A program made the position numbers and the translations under genes. Of a stretch of DNA of 64,000 nucleotides, positions 1-9,103 are shown piece by piece. Origin of the DNA: Pseudomonas gozinkensis (GTDB lineage Bacteria; Pseudomonadota; Gammaproteobacteria; Pseudomonadales; Pseudomonadaceae). Below the pieces are notes generated by a model. The model made no database searches and was not told where the DNA came from. It was given only the letters and a program-made list of their open reading frames with translations. Location: assembly GCF_014863585.1 (NCBI RefSeq), contig NZ_CP062253.1:5537501-5601500 (forward strand). Reading direction: 5' to 3'. How positions within the stretch are numbered: the first letter of the stretch is position 1; each line of letters begins with the position of its first letter.

Positions 1-373
1 CCCCGTCCACCACCACACTCCACGGCTCGGTTTTCAACGAACCGGCATTGGCCGCCGGATCACCCTTATCGGTGCCGAACTCATAGAAGTTGTTGTAGTG
101 GGTCGCGTCTTTGAAAGGTGTGATCGCCTCATCCTTGACGTTCACCCCTCCCCATTTGACAGAGGGCAATTTCTCGGCAAACCAGGCGGGCGCCTTTCCG
201 GCTTCGACATCGGCATAGCGGGCAGCCTCTTCGGCACTGGCCCAGCGCGGCAGACTGCTCATGGCCAGACCGGCCGCGGTCGCTCCAAGCAATTGTCGGC
301 GAGAGAGATAAATGGATTCAGGCGTGACGTCCGACTCATGGCAGTCGGACGCTTTGGGGACTTTGATCAGCAT
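1..373 (-). CDS. msrP: MsrP periplasmic methionine-sulfoxide reductase catalytic subunit (C-terminus outside window)
   Basis: The visible 124 residues match the N-terminus of the molybdopterin enzyme MsrP (YedY), which repairs oxidised methionines in periplasmic proteins together with the heme membrane protein MsrQ. A twin-arginine signal (SRRQLLG, residues 24-30) indicates folded export by Tat, as expected for a molybdoenzyme. The conserved YNNFYEFG block lies at residues 93-100, followed by [14 protein letters not shown]. The cysteine that ligands molybdenum lies beyond the edge. The ATG at 373 has a GGAG six bases upstream. The gene follows pssA on the same strand after about 60 bp; msrQ would be expected past position 1. 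Confidence 0.93.
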   Translation of the reverse strand, partial: MLIKVPKASDCHESDVTPESIYLSRRQLLGATAAGLAMSSLPRWASAEEAARYADVEAGKAPAWFAEKLPSVKWGGVNVKDEAITPFKDATHYNNFYEFGTDKGDPAANAGSLKTEPWSVVVDG

Positions 374-435
374 GGCAACTCCGCAGCTTTGGAGGACAGA
401 TGCACCATAGACTGCGGAGTATGAGGGAAATTACA

Positions 436-1293
436 TCACTCGGCGTGTTTGTGACGACGAAGATGCAACAGATACTGCACCGGACCCGACGCGGCATAGG
501 CGAGGAACACCAGCAGCAGAATGCGAGGCGGATCGCTGAACACCACGGCAAAGACCAGCACCACTGCAAGGATCGCCACGAAAGGCACGCGGCCCTTCAA
601 GTCCAGCTCCTTGAAGCTGTTGTACTTGATGTTGCTGACCATCAGCATGCCGGCAGCCGCCACCATCAGCGCGACCAGGAATGACATCTTCGAACCCTGG
701 ATTCCGTAATCGCTGAACGCCCAGACAATCCCCGCAACCACACCGGCAGCAGCCGGGCTGGCCAGACCGATGAAGTAGCGCTTGTCGGCGGTACCCACCT
801 GAGTGTTGAAGCGCGCCAGACGCAATGCCGCCCCCGCCACATAGATGAAGGCAACCATCCAGCCGACCTTGCCCATGTCACCCAGCGCCCAGCCGAAAGC
901 CAGCAAAGCCGGAGCAACGCCGAAGGCAACCATGTCCGAAAGCGAGTCGTACTCGGCGCCGAACGCACTTTGCGTGTTGGTCATGCGCGCCACACGGCCG
1001 TCGAGACCGTCGAGCACCATGGCAACGAAGATCGCGATAGCCGCGAAAGCGAAATACTTGCTCGCATTCGCCGAGTCTCCGGCGCTCAACGCTGCCTGAG
1101 CGCTCATCGAGTTGATGATGGAATAGAACCCTGCGAACAGGTTCGCAGTGGTGAACAGATTCGGCAGAAGATAGATACCGCGATGCCGGACTTTACGGCC
1201 TTCTGCATCATGCCCTTCTTCGATGTGCTCATCGATGGGCAGCAGGCTTTCGGCGTCGGAAGCCTGGTTCGGCTCTTCGTGACGTTCGCTCAT
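436..1293 (-). CDS. pssA: CDP-diacylglycerol-serine O-phosphatidyltransferase (PssA, membrane type)
   Basis: 285 residues. It transfers a phosphatidyl group from CDP-diacylglycerol to serine, the committed step to phosphatidylethanolamine, in the inner membrane. The CDP-alcohol phosphotransferase signature is complete: D95-G-x2-D98-G-R-x-A-R, G112, D116 and D120. About 40 hydrophilic, acidic N-terminal residues precede the first membrane segment; the remainder is strongly hydrophobic with several predicted helices. This is the integral-membrane type II enzyme, unlike the peripheral PssA of E. coli. It lies downstream of ilvC, separated by that gene's terminator. Confidence 0.93.
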   Translation of the reverse strand: MSERHEEPNQASDAESLLPIDEHIEEGHDAEGRKVRHRGIYLLPNLFTTANLFAGFYSIINSMSAQAALSAGDSANASKYFAFAAIAIFVAMVLDGLDGRVARMTNTQSAFGAEYDSLSDMVAFGVAPALLAFGWALGDMGKVGWMVAFIYVAGAALRLARFNTQVGTADKRYFIGLASPAAAGVVAGIVWAFSDYGIQGSKMSFLVALMVAAAGMLMVSNIKYNSFKELDLKGRVPFVAILAVVLVFAVVFSDPPRILLLVFLAYAASGPVQYLLHLRRHKHAE

Positions 1294-1394
1294 GGACAGT
1301 ACCTTGCAACGGATTGGACATTTTCGACAGGTGTCTGGGACGACGGTTCGGCCACAAACGATGCAGCTTTATACCAGAACCGCCAGCCCATACG

Positions 1395-1422
1395 AAAAAA
1401 CGCGGCCGAGGCCGCGTTTTTT
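1395..1422 (-). terminator. Intrinsic terminator after ilvC
   Basis: A perfect inverted repeat with a GCGGCC core and a two-base loop, flanked by A6 and T6 tracts. It lies 19 bp past the ilvC stop and can work in either direction. It closes the ilvIHC unit ahead of pssA. Confidence 0.85.
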
Positions 1423-1440
1423 CATACAAGGTTCGACGAC

Positions 1441-2505
<1,065 letters not shown>

Positions 2506-2997
2506 TTAGATGCTGAGTACTTTGTCGCCGCGGGCAATACCGGTGACGCCGCTGCGGACGGTCTCCAGAATCGATGCGGTGCCGATGGACTGAATGAAGC
2601 TGTCGAGCTTGTCGCTGGTACCGGTCAGTTGAACGGTATACACGCTGGCGCTGACGTCGACGATCTGTCCACGGTAAATATCGGTGGTGCGTTTGATCTC
2701 GGCGCGCTGGGCGCCAGTGGCCTTGACCTTGACCAGCATCAGTTCGCGCTCGATGTGAGCGCTCTCCGACAGGTCCACCAGCTTGACCACTTCGATCAGC
2801 TTGTTCAGGTTTTTGGTGATCTGCTCGATGACTTCATCGTGGCCAACAGTGGTCAGCGTCAGACGCGACAGGGTCGGGTCTTCGGTTGGCGCCACGGTCA
2901 GGCTTTCGATGTTGTAGTTGCGCTGCGAGAACAGGCCGACTACGCGAGACAAAGCACCGGGTTCGTTTTCCAGAAGCAAGGAAATAATGTGCCGCAT
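2506..2997 (-). CDS. ilvH: Acetolactate synthase small (regulatory) subunit
   Basis: 163 residues, the usual length. It carries an N-terminal ACT domain (IISLLLENEPGALSRV, starting at residue 4) that binds valine and gives feedback inhibition of the IlvI catalytic subunit. The start chosen is the ATG at 2997 (MRHIIS...), two bases after the ilvI stop; an upstream in-frame extension to 3027 would overlap ilvI and lacks support. The tight spacing suggests translational coupling and 1:1 production with the large subunit. Confidence 0.96.
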   Translation of the reverse strand: MRHIISLLLENEPGALSRVVGLFSQRNYNIESLTVAPTEDPTLSRLTLTTVGHDEVIEQITKNLNKLIEVVKLVDLSESAHIERELMLVKVKATGAQRAEIKRTTDIYRGQIVDVSASVYTVQLTGTSDKLDSFIQSIGTASILETVRSGVTGIARGDKVLSI

Positions 2998-2999
2998 GA

Positions 3000-4724
3000 T
3001 TAGGTACGCTCCGTCTTGCTCAGCCACATATCGCGCATGGAGCCGTCTTTGATCTGCATCGGGTAGACGTGCTCGCTGGTGTCGACCGAAATGTCGATCA
3101 CGACCAGGCGATCCTTCAGGGCGAACGCTTCTTCCATCTTCGACTTCAAATCTTTCGATTCGGTGATGCGCACGCCGACGTGACCATAGGCTTCAGCCAG
3201 CTTGACGAAGTCAGGCAAGGATTCCATGTAGGAGTGCGAGTGACGGCTGCCGTAACTCATGTCCTGCCACTGACGAACCATGCCCAGAACACCGTTGTTC
3301 AGGATGACGATCTTGACCGGCAAACCGTATTGCAGGCAGGTCGACAGTTCCTGGATGTTCATCTGGATACTGCCTTCACCGGTGACGCACGCAACATCGG
3401 TGTCAGGGAAGCTCAGCGCGATACCCATCGCGGCCGGCAGACCGAAGCCCATCGTGCCCAGGCCACCGGAGTTGATCCAGCGGTTCGGCTTGTTGAACTT
3501 GTAGTACTGCGCAGCAAACATCTGGTGCTGGCCCACGTCGGAGGTCACAAAGGCGTCGCCCTTGGTCACTTCGCACAGGGTTTCGATCACGGTCTGTGGC
3601 TTGATCTTGCTGCCGTCGCCCTTGTCGTAAGGGAACAGGCCGCGATCACCGCGCCATTCATCAACCTGCTTCCACCAGCTGGCAACGGCTTCCTTGTTCG
3701 GGGTTTCGCCGATTTCCTTGAGGATCGCGACCATTTCGGTCAGGACGCTTTCCACCGGACCAACGATTGGCACGTCGGCCTTGATGGTCTTGGAAATCGA
3801 AGCCGGGTCGATGTCGATATGGATGATCTTGGCATTCGGGCAGAACTTCGGCGCGCCGTTGATCACGCGATCGTCGAAACGCGCACCGACTGCCAGGATC
3901 ACGTCGGCATGGTGCATCGCCAGGTTGGCGGTGTAGCTGCCGTGCATGCCGAGCATGCCGATGAACTGACGATCAGTGCCAGGGTAGCCACCCAGGCCCA
4001 TCAGAGTATTGGTCACCGGCAGGTTGAGCATTTGCGCCAGTTCGGTCAGCGGCGCGGAGCCGTTGCCGAGGATCACGCCACCGCCGGAGTACAGCACGGG
4101 ACGCTTGGCCGCCAGGAGCATTTCTGCCGCCTTGCGGATTTGCCCGGAGTGACCGCGAACGGCCGGGCTGTAGGAACGCAGTTTGGCTTTCTTCGGGAAG
4201 ATGTATTCGAACTTCTCGGCCGGGTTTGTCATGTCTTTCGGGATATCGACCACGACCGGGCCCGGACGACCGGATTGCGCCAGGTAGAAGGCCTTCTTCA
4301 TGACTTCCGGGATTTCCGAAGCGTGCTTGATCATGAAGCTGTGCTTCACGATCGGCCGGGAGATACCGATCATGTCGGTTTCCTGGAACGCGTCGGTGCC
4401 GACCATGGTGCTTGGCACCTGACCGGAAATGATCACCATTGGAATCGAGTCCATATAGGCAGTGGCGATACCGGTGATGGCGTTTGTGGCGCCTGGACCG
4501 GAAGTCACCAATACCACGCCGGCTTTACCGGTGGCACGGGCGTAGCCGTCAGCCATATGGGTAGCCGCTTGTTCGTGACGAACCAGGATGTGGGTCACTT
4601 CCGGTTCTTTGAACAGGGCATCGTAAACATGAAGGAGAGCACCACCCGGGTACCCGTAGATATATTTGACGCCTTCGTCACGCAAAAAGCGGACGAGCAT
4701 CTCACCGCCAGATAAAAGCTCCAC
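3000..4724 (-). CDS. ilvI: Acetolactate synthase large (catalytic) subunit, biosynthetic
   Basis: 574 residues from the GTG at 4724. It condenses pyruvate with pyruvate or 2-ketobutyrate using thiamine diphosphate, FAD and Mg2+. The catalytic glutamate sits in the conserved RHEQAA motif near residue 50, and the ThDP motif appears as GEGS followed by the NN pair (VILNN). Two GTG codons compete, at 4733 and 4724. The AGAGGTGA stretch sits at a proper Shine-Dalgarno distance only for 4724, so that start is preferred. It is the first gene of ilvI-ilvH-ilvC and is preceded by a long leader. Confidence 0.95.
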   Translation of the reverse strand: MELLSGGEMLVRFLRDEGVKYIYGYPGGALLHVYDALFKEPEVTHILVRHEQAATHMADGYARATGKAGVVLVTSGPGATNAITGIATAYMDSIPMVIISGQVPSTMVGTDAFQETDMIGISRPIVKHSFMIKHASEIPEVMKKAFYLAQSGRPGPVVVDIPKDMTNPAEKFEYIFPKKAKLRSYSPAVRGHSGQIRKAAEMLLAAKRPVLYSGGGVILGNGSAPLTELAQMLNLPVTNTLMGLGGYPGTDRQFIGMLGMHGSYTANLAMHHADVILAVGARFDDRVINGAPKFCPNAKIIHIDIDPASISKTIKADVPIVGPVESVLTEMVAILKEIGETPNKEAVASWWKQVDEWRGDRGLFPYDKGDGSKIKPQTVIETLCEVTKGDAFVTSDVGQHQMFAAQYYKFNKPNRWINSGGLGTMGFGLPAAMGIALSFPDTDVACVTGEGSIQMNIQELSTCLQYGLPVKIVILNNGVLGMVRQWQDMSYGSRHSHSYMESLPDFVKLAEAYGHVGVRITESKDLKSKMEEAFALKDRLVVIDISVDTSEHVYPMQIKDGSMRDMWLSKTERT

Positions 4725-5124
4725 GTTGTTCACCTCTAAAACGCCAGAATACCGTCCACAAAAAAGCGAACGGGTCTTAATAGGTTTACTTCTCGGCAGA
4801 GCATGAGCGACGGTGGTCGCCGACTACGTCAGCACTGACTGAGCAAGTATTGGGATCGTCCCAAGTGTTGCGGGCCTTTCCCACCCAGCGCGAGGTAACG
4901 CGTTGCGGGTGTAACAGGTCGACGCGGATATGCGCCTCATGATCTGCCGAGAGGGTCTGCTTCTGGCAGTCCCTGTACAGCGGACTTTGGATTCTTCTGT
5001 TTCGCCCTCTCCAAGTCAAGCCGTCAATGTGCTTAATTGTGGGTAAGCACATGAGAACGCAAGAAAAAACCTGGAAACCGCTACTCTGTTAGCTTCAATT
5101 GCGCAGTTTTGCCAAGGAATCAGC
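4725..5124. other. Gene-free region upstream of ilvI, with a long leader and a palindrome
   Basis: About 400 bp between the divergent ilvI and DUF4124 genes. On the minus strand a TTGACT box near 5015 could be a -35 element, giving an ilvI leader of roughly 250 nt or more. A perfect 15-bp inverted repeat (TTGGGATCGTCCCAA, 4850-4864) lies inside that leader. An 88-codon minus-strand ORF (4786-5052) spans most of it, but its protein shows no recognisable domain and is treated as doubtful. Confidence 0.4.
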
Positions 5125-5541
5125 ATGCGAACGCTTCTCCTGACTCTACTAATCAGCGCCAGCCCATGGTGCATGGCTGGTCAGATCTACAAATGGGTCG
5201 ATGCCCAGGGCGTCACCCATTTCGATCAACAGCCACCACAAGGGCAGTCATCCACCGCCATGGAGTCGCCCTCCTCACCCGCGCCAAAACCGGCGCCATT
5301 ACCAGGCGGCGGCGCGTTGGGCGATCAGAAAGCCATTGATGACACGGTCAAGAAGCAAGTGGCCGAGCAACAGAATCAACTCAAGGCATTTTGCGAACAG
5401 GCGCGGACGAATCTCGCGCAACTGCAGAACAATCCGCGCTTGAGGGAGGAAGTAGAGGGAGAATTGCGGCGGCTGAGCGACGACCAGCGCCAGCAACGTA
5501 CTGCGGAGGCACAAAAACAGATTGCGGAAAACTGCCAGTAA
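5125..5541 (+). CDS. DUF4124 domain-containing exported protein
   Basis: 138 residues. A signal peptide (hydrophobic residues 3-18, cleavage near the A-G at 18/19) is followed by the DUF4124 fold, recognisable from IYKWVDAQGVTHFDQQPP, then a proline-rich linker and a glutamine- and charge-rich C-terminal helix (about residues 78-138) with coiled-coil character. Function is unknown; DUF4124 proteins are common small envelope proteins in Gammaproteobacteria. The ATG follows AAGGAA. The gene stands alone and converges on yqcC. Confidence 0.85.
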   Translation: MRTLLLTLLISASPWCMAGQIYKWVDAQGVTHFDQQPPQGQSSTAMESPSSPAPKPAPLPGGGALGDQKAIDDTVKKQVAEQQNQLKAFCEQARTNLAQLQNNPRLREEVEGELRRLSDDQRQQRTAEAQKQIAENCQ

Positions 5542-5553
5542 CCACTGGCAGTT
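5530..5553. terminator. Bidirectional terminator between the DUF4124 gene and yqcC
   Basis: The inverted repeat AACTGCCAGT/ACTGGCAGTT with a four-base loop overlaps the DUF4124 stop codon and lies 6 bp from the yqcC stop. A short T run follows on the plus strand. It fits a shared terminator for two convergent genes. Confidence 0.6.
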
Positions 5554-5559
5554 TCCGGT

Positions 5560-5898
5560 TCATCGCGAAGCGGTGATCAGCAGGTCGAACTCTTTGAGCA
5601 AGACCTGAAGCTGCCGATCCTTGCCCTGCAGGTTGCGCTGGGCAAATACCATCTCGGCCATTTCCTGAATGCCCGAGGCATTGGGCAATGGCAGATCCTG
5701 TTCGAGGATCATCTTCATGCGCGGCAGGAAGATCCATTGCAGCCACTGCTCGAAATCGAGGGTGTCGACCGAAAACGGCTCGACACTGCTCAAGGCTTCA
5801 ACCGAAGGCTGGACGTCATCCCACCAGCCCTGGGCGCGCAGTTCACGCTCGATCAACAGCAATTGATCGGCGACTTTGGAGAAACGACTGTCCATCAC
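5560..5898 (-). CDS. yqcC: YqcC family protein
   Basis: 112 residues (111 from the second ATG at 5895). A small, all-helical cytoplasmic protein with the family motifs LLLIERELRAQGWW near residue 13 and EFLQWIFLPRM-like FEQWLQWIFLPRM near residue 50. The biochemical function is not established. Its start overlaps the stop of the upstream lipoprotein gene, so it is the last gene of mrcB-lpoP-yqcC and is probably translationally coupled. In many Gammaproteobacteria the homologue sits next to the pseudouridine synthase truC, which is not the case here. Confidence 0.85.
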   Translation of the reverse strand: MMDSRFSKVADQLLLIERELRAQGWWDDVQPSVEALSSVEPFSVDTLDFEQWLQWIFLPRMKMILEQDLPLPNASGIQEMAEMVFAQRNLQGKDRQLQVLLKEFDLLITASR

Positions 5899-6644
5899 AG
5901 CGAAACCTTGGCCTTCTGACGGGCCAGAGTGGCGCCGGCGGAATCACCCTGTTTCTCACGTGCCTGGGCGATCAACTCCCACAGACTGGCCTGCAAGTCC
6001 GGACGACCATTGGCCATGGTCAGTGCACGACGAGCGGTCTGTTCGGCTTGTGGCGCATCGCCTTGGGCCATGCGCACCTGCGCCAGACGGTAGAGCACTT
6101 GCGGCTCGCGCGGCGCTACACGCTGGGCGCGCTCCAGACTGGAGGACGCACCGTTGAGGTCGCCACCGGCCTGCTGCTGTTGTGCAGTGGTCAACAGTGC
6201 CAGGACCGGGCCGTCCAGTTGTTCATCGGCAGACAGACCACCACTGCTGCTGCTGGCCGAAGGAATGCCGCTCGGCGTCGAAGGCATGCTGTAGCTGCCG
6301 GCGTTGATCGGCGCCGACTCGACCGGCGAAGGGTTGTACGGCCCCGGCGTGATGCCGCCAGACGCCGGGCCCGGAACGATCGGCGAGGTGCTGATCGGTG
6401 CCGAAGCCGCTGCGCCGCCCGGCACCATCACCACCACACCGGTATCGCCTTGCGGGATCGCCTGGGTCTGTGCCTGTGCAGGACGTTTCACCGTCGTTTG
6501 ACGGAAACCGCCATTGGCCGAAATGCGCTCGCTGTTGGACACAGCGGTGCCGGAGTCCACAACCGGAATCGAACCACGCTGTACGGTGGAGCAGCCGCTG
6601 AGCAAAGCCACGGCGGTCACCGCTGGAATCAACCACTTGTTCAC
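5895..6644 (-). CDS. lpoP: TPR lipoprotein, probable PBP1b activator LpoP
   Basis: 249 residues. A lipoprotein signal with lipobox LLSGC (Cys18) is followed by about 120 residues of low-complexity Pro/Ser/Gly/Ala-rich linker, then a helical C-terminal part with tetratricopeptide-like repeats (PREPQVLYRLAQVRMAQGDA and neighbours). In Pseudomonas the outer-membrane lipoprotein LpoP, encoded beside the PBP1b gene, activates that synthase in place of enterobacterial LpoB; the architecture and operon position here agree. The long disordered linker would let the C-terminal domain cross the peptidoglycan. It lies 16 bp downstream of mrcB. The name rests on context and architecture. Confidence 0.75.
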   Translation of the reverse strand: MNKWLIPAVTAVALLSGCSTVQRGSIPVVDSGTAVSNSERISANGGFRQTTVKRPAQAQTQAIPQGDTGVVVMVPGGAAASAPISTSPIVPGPASGGITPGPYNPSPVESAPINAGSYSMPSTPSGIPSASSSSGGLSADEQLDGPVLALLTTAQQQQAGGDLNGASSSLERAQRVAPREPQVLYRLAQVRMAQGDAPQAEQTARRALTMANGRPDLQASLWELIAQAREKQGDSAGATLARQKAKVSL

Positions 6645-6660
6645 TTGAAACCCTCTTTGC

Positions 6661-8985
6661 TTAATTCATCCAGCCCTTGACCCAATCCATCACCGACTCG
6701 CCCGATGCCGGGCTTTCGCCCGCGCAGGAGGCGCCGGGTGGCGGTTCGCTGCCGCGAATATACGGCATCTGCACGGCGCCCGGACAGTTGGCATCGGAGC
6801 CCTGGCCGGTACGCGAATCGACCCAGGCCTGCACCACGTTGTCCGGCTGCGGCATGTCCAGCGGCAGCGGATCGGCCTTGCGCATGAAACTGGTCCAGAC
6901 CTGCAATGCACCGGTGGCCCCGGTGAACGGCGTCTTGCCGTTGTCGTCACGGCCAAGCCAGACCACCGCCAGCAGATCCTGACTGAAGCCGGCGAACCAG
7001 CTGTCGCGCGAATCGTTACTGGTACCGGTCTTGCCCGCCAGTGTCAGGGTCCTTGGCAACACGTTATAAACCGAACTGCCGGTACCTTCACGCATGACCC
7101 GCTGCATGGCGTTCTGGATCAGGTAGATCGAGGCCGGATCAAAACGCTGCTCGATCTGGAACGGATAACGCTTGAGCGGCTCGCCGTCGGCAGTCAGCAC
7201 GCTGCGGATCCCGCGCATCGGCGTATTGAAGCCACCGTTGGCCAGGGTCTGGTACATGGTCGCGACTTCGATCGGGGTCATGCCGCCAGCGCCGAGCAGC
7301 ATCGACGGGAACGCTGGGAACTCGCGGGTCACGCCCAGGCGGCCCAAGGTCTTGAGGACATTCGGAACGCCGACCGCCAGCCCCAGACGCGAGGTCGACA
7401 GGTTGTAGGAATGTGCCAGCCCCTGATACAGGAATACCGTACCGTGGGAGCGACGGTCGTAGTTCTGCGGTTTCCAGACCTGCCCGTCCGCACCTTTGAT
7501 TGAAAGCGGGTCGTCCGACAGCCAACTGGTCAGCGTGTACTGGCTCGGTTTCTCCAGTGCCGTGAGATAAACCGCCGGCTTGATCAGCGAGCCGATCGGC
7601 CGCACGGCATCCAGTGCCCGGTTGAACCCGGCAAAACTCGCCTGACGGCTGCCGATCATGGCCTGAACTTCACCGGTTTCCGGATTGGTCACGACCATCG
7701 CCGCTTCCACATCGTCGGAACCCTTGCGACCCGACAGGCGCTTGAAGGTGTCGTTGACCGAGGCTTCGGCTTTCATCTGCAGGATCGGATCGAAACTGGT
7801 GAAGATCCGCAGGCCTTCTTCGGTCAAGTCTTCGTCGCGGTAATCTTCACGCAATTGGCGCTTGACCAGATCGATGAAGCCCGGGAAAGAACTGTCGGCC
7901 AATTTGCCGCGCGTGGTCACGCCCAGAGGCATTTTCTTCGCAGCGGCTACCTGTTCGGCGGAAGCGACACCTTGCTGCTCAAGCACGTCTAGCACCAGAT
8001 TGCGTCGTTCCAGCGCCCGCTCCGGGTTGCGACGCGGGTTGTAATAAGACGGACCTTTGACCATGCCGACCAACAGCGCGACCTGATGCAGCTTCAACTC
8101 GGACAAGGGCTGGGCGAAGAAGAACTGGCTCGCCAGACCAAAACCATGCACCGCGCGCTGGCCGTCCTGCCCGACAAAGACTTCGTTGAGGTAAGCCTCA
8201 AGGATTTCCTTTTTGTCGTAATGCAGCTCCAGCAGCATCGCCATCATCGCTTCGGTGAGCTTGCGGGTCAGGCTGCGCTCATTGGTGAGGTAGAAGTTCT
8301 TGACCAGTTGCTGGGTCAGCGTACTGCCGCCCTGAGTCATCTTGCCGCCCGAGGTGTTGACCCAGACTGCGCGGGCAATCGATTTCGGAGACACGCCCCA
8401 GTGGCTGTAGAAATCCCGGTCTTCCACGGCGACCAGGGTTTCCAGCAGATACGGCGGTACCTGATCGAGCTTGATCAGAATCCGGTCTTCGAGGTTTTTC
8501 GGGTAGATACCGCCGATCATCAGCGGCTCCAGGCGTACCACGGAGAGCTTCGAACCGTTGGTCGCAGAAAGCTCGGCCACGTAATCGCCGGAAAAACGCA
8601 CGCGCACCGGCTGCGGTTTCTCAAGGCCTTCGTAGAACTGGAAGCCTCGGGTATTCAGATCAACCGTGTTGCCATTGACCGCCGCTGCGCCGGGACCGTT
8701 GCTCACGGCTTCGCGGCGATAGCCCAGGGCATCGAGTTCGGTGAGGAAATCGTCCTTGCTCAGCTTCTGTCCGACGAACAGCTCGAGCGGGCGCGCGTAC
8801 ACCTTGGCCGGGATGGTCCAGCGCTTGCCGGAGAACTTCTCCTGCACCACCGCATCGAGGTAAACGGCGAAGCCGGCCAGCACCACAAGGCCGACCAGAC
8901 TGAGTTTAAGGGCCCAGCCCAACCATGGGCGCAGGCCCCGGGAAGCTGGTTTTTTAGGGGTACGGGGGGATCGAGTACGAGTCAT
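6661..8985 (-). CDS. mrcB: Penicillin-binding protein 1B, bifunctional peptidoglycan synthase
   Basis: 774 residues. One transmembrane segment (about 25-46) anchors a periplasmic part containing a UB2H-like regulatory domain (about 70-150), a glycosyltransferase 51 domain (catalytic motif EDRDFYSHWG, 188-197; GGSTLTQQ at about 219) and a transpeptidase domain with SLIK (466-469), SYN (526-528) and KTG (652-654). It polymerises lipid II and cross-links peptides. All catalytic motifs are intact. It is the first gene of the mrcB-lpoP-yqcC unit, divergent from the APH/P-loop gene across about 118 bp. Confidence 0.97.
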   Translation of the reverse strand: MTRTRSPRTPKKPASRGLRPWLGWALKLSLVGLVVLAGFAVYLDAVVQEKFSGKRWTIPAKVYARPLELFVGQKLSKDDFLTELDALGYRREAVSNGPGAAAVNGNTVDLNTRGFQFYEGLEKPQPVRVRFSGDYVAELSATNGSKLSVVRLEPLMIGGIYPKNLEDRILIKLDQVPPYLLETLVAVEDRDFYSHWGVSPKSIARAVWVNTSGGKMTQGGSTLTQQLVKNFYLTNERSLTRKLTEAMMAMLLELHYDKKEILEAYLNEVFVGQDGQRAVHGFGLASQFFFAQPLSELKLHQVALLVGMVKGPSYYNPRRNPERALERRNLVLDVLEQQGVASAEQVAAAKKMPLGVTTRGKLADSSFPGFIDLVKRQLREDYRDEDLTEEGLRIFTSFDPILQMKAEASVNDTFKRLSGRKGSDDVEAAMVVTNPETGEVQAMIGSRQASFAGFNRALDAVRPIGSLIKPAVYLTALEKPSQYTLTSWLSDDPLSIKGADGQVWKPQNYDRRSHGTVFLYQGLAHSYNLSTSRLGLAVGVPNVLKTLGRLGVTREFPAFPSMLLGAGGMTPIEVATMYQTLANGGFNTPMRGIRSVLTADGEPLKRYPFQIEQRFDPASIYLIQNAMQRVMREGTGSSVYNVLPRTLTLAGKTGTSNDSRDSWFAGFSQDLLAVVWLGRDDNGKTPFTGATGALQVWTSFMRKADPLPLDMPQPDNVVQAWVDSRTGQGSDANCPGAVQMPYIRGSEPPPGASCAGESPASGESVMDWVKGWMN

Positions 8986-9103
8986 GGCGGCGGATTATAC
9001 GCACTTTATTCATACTCAACAGGAGCGCTCCGAGGTTTGCGTCGGGCTGGCGAGCGGCCATAATGAGCGCCTTGAATTTTCCCCAGTCCCTGAAGGATCG
9101 TCC

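Noticed and set aside
4786..5052. 88-codon minus-strand ORF upstream of ilvI
   Set aside because: No domain, no convincing Shine-Dalgarno, and located where a leader is expected. Kept only as a possibility in the findings.
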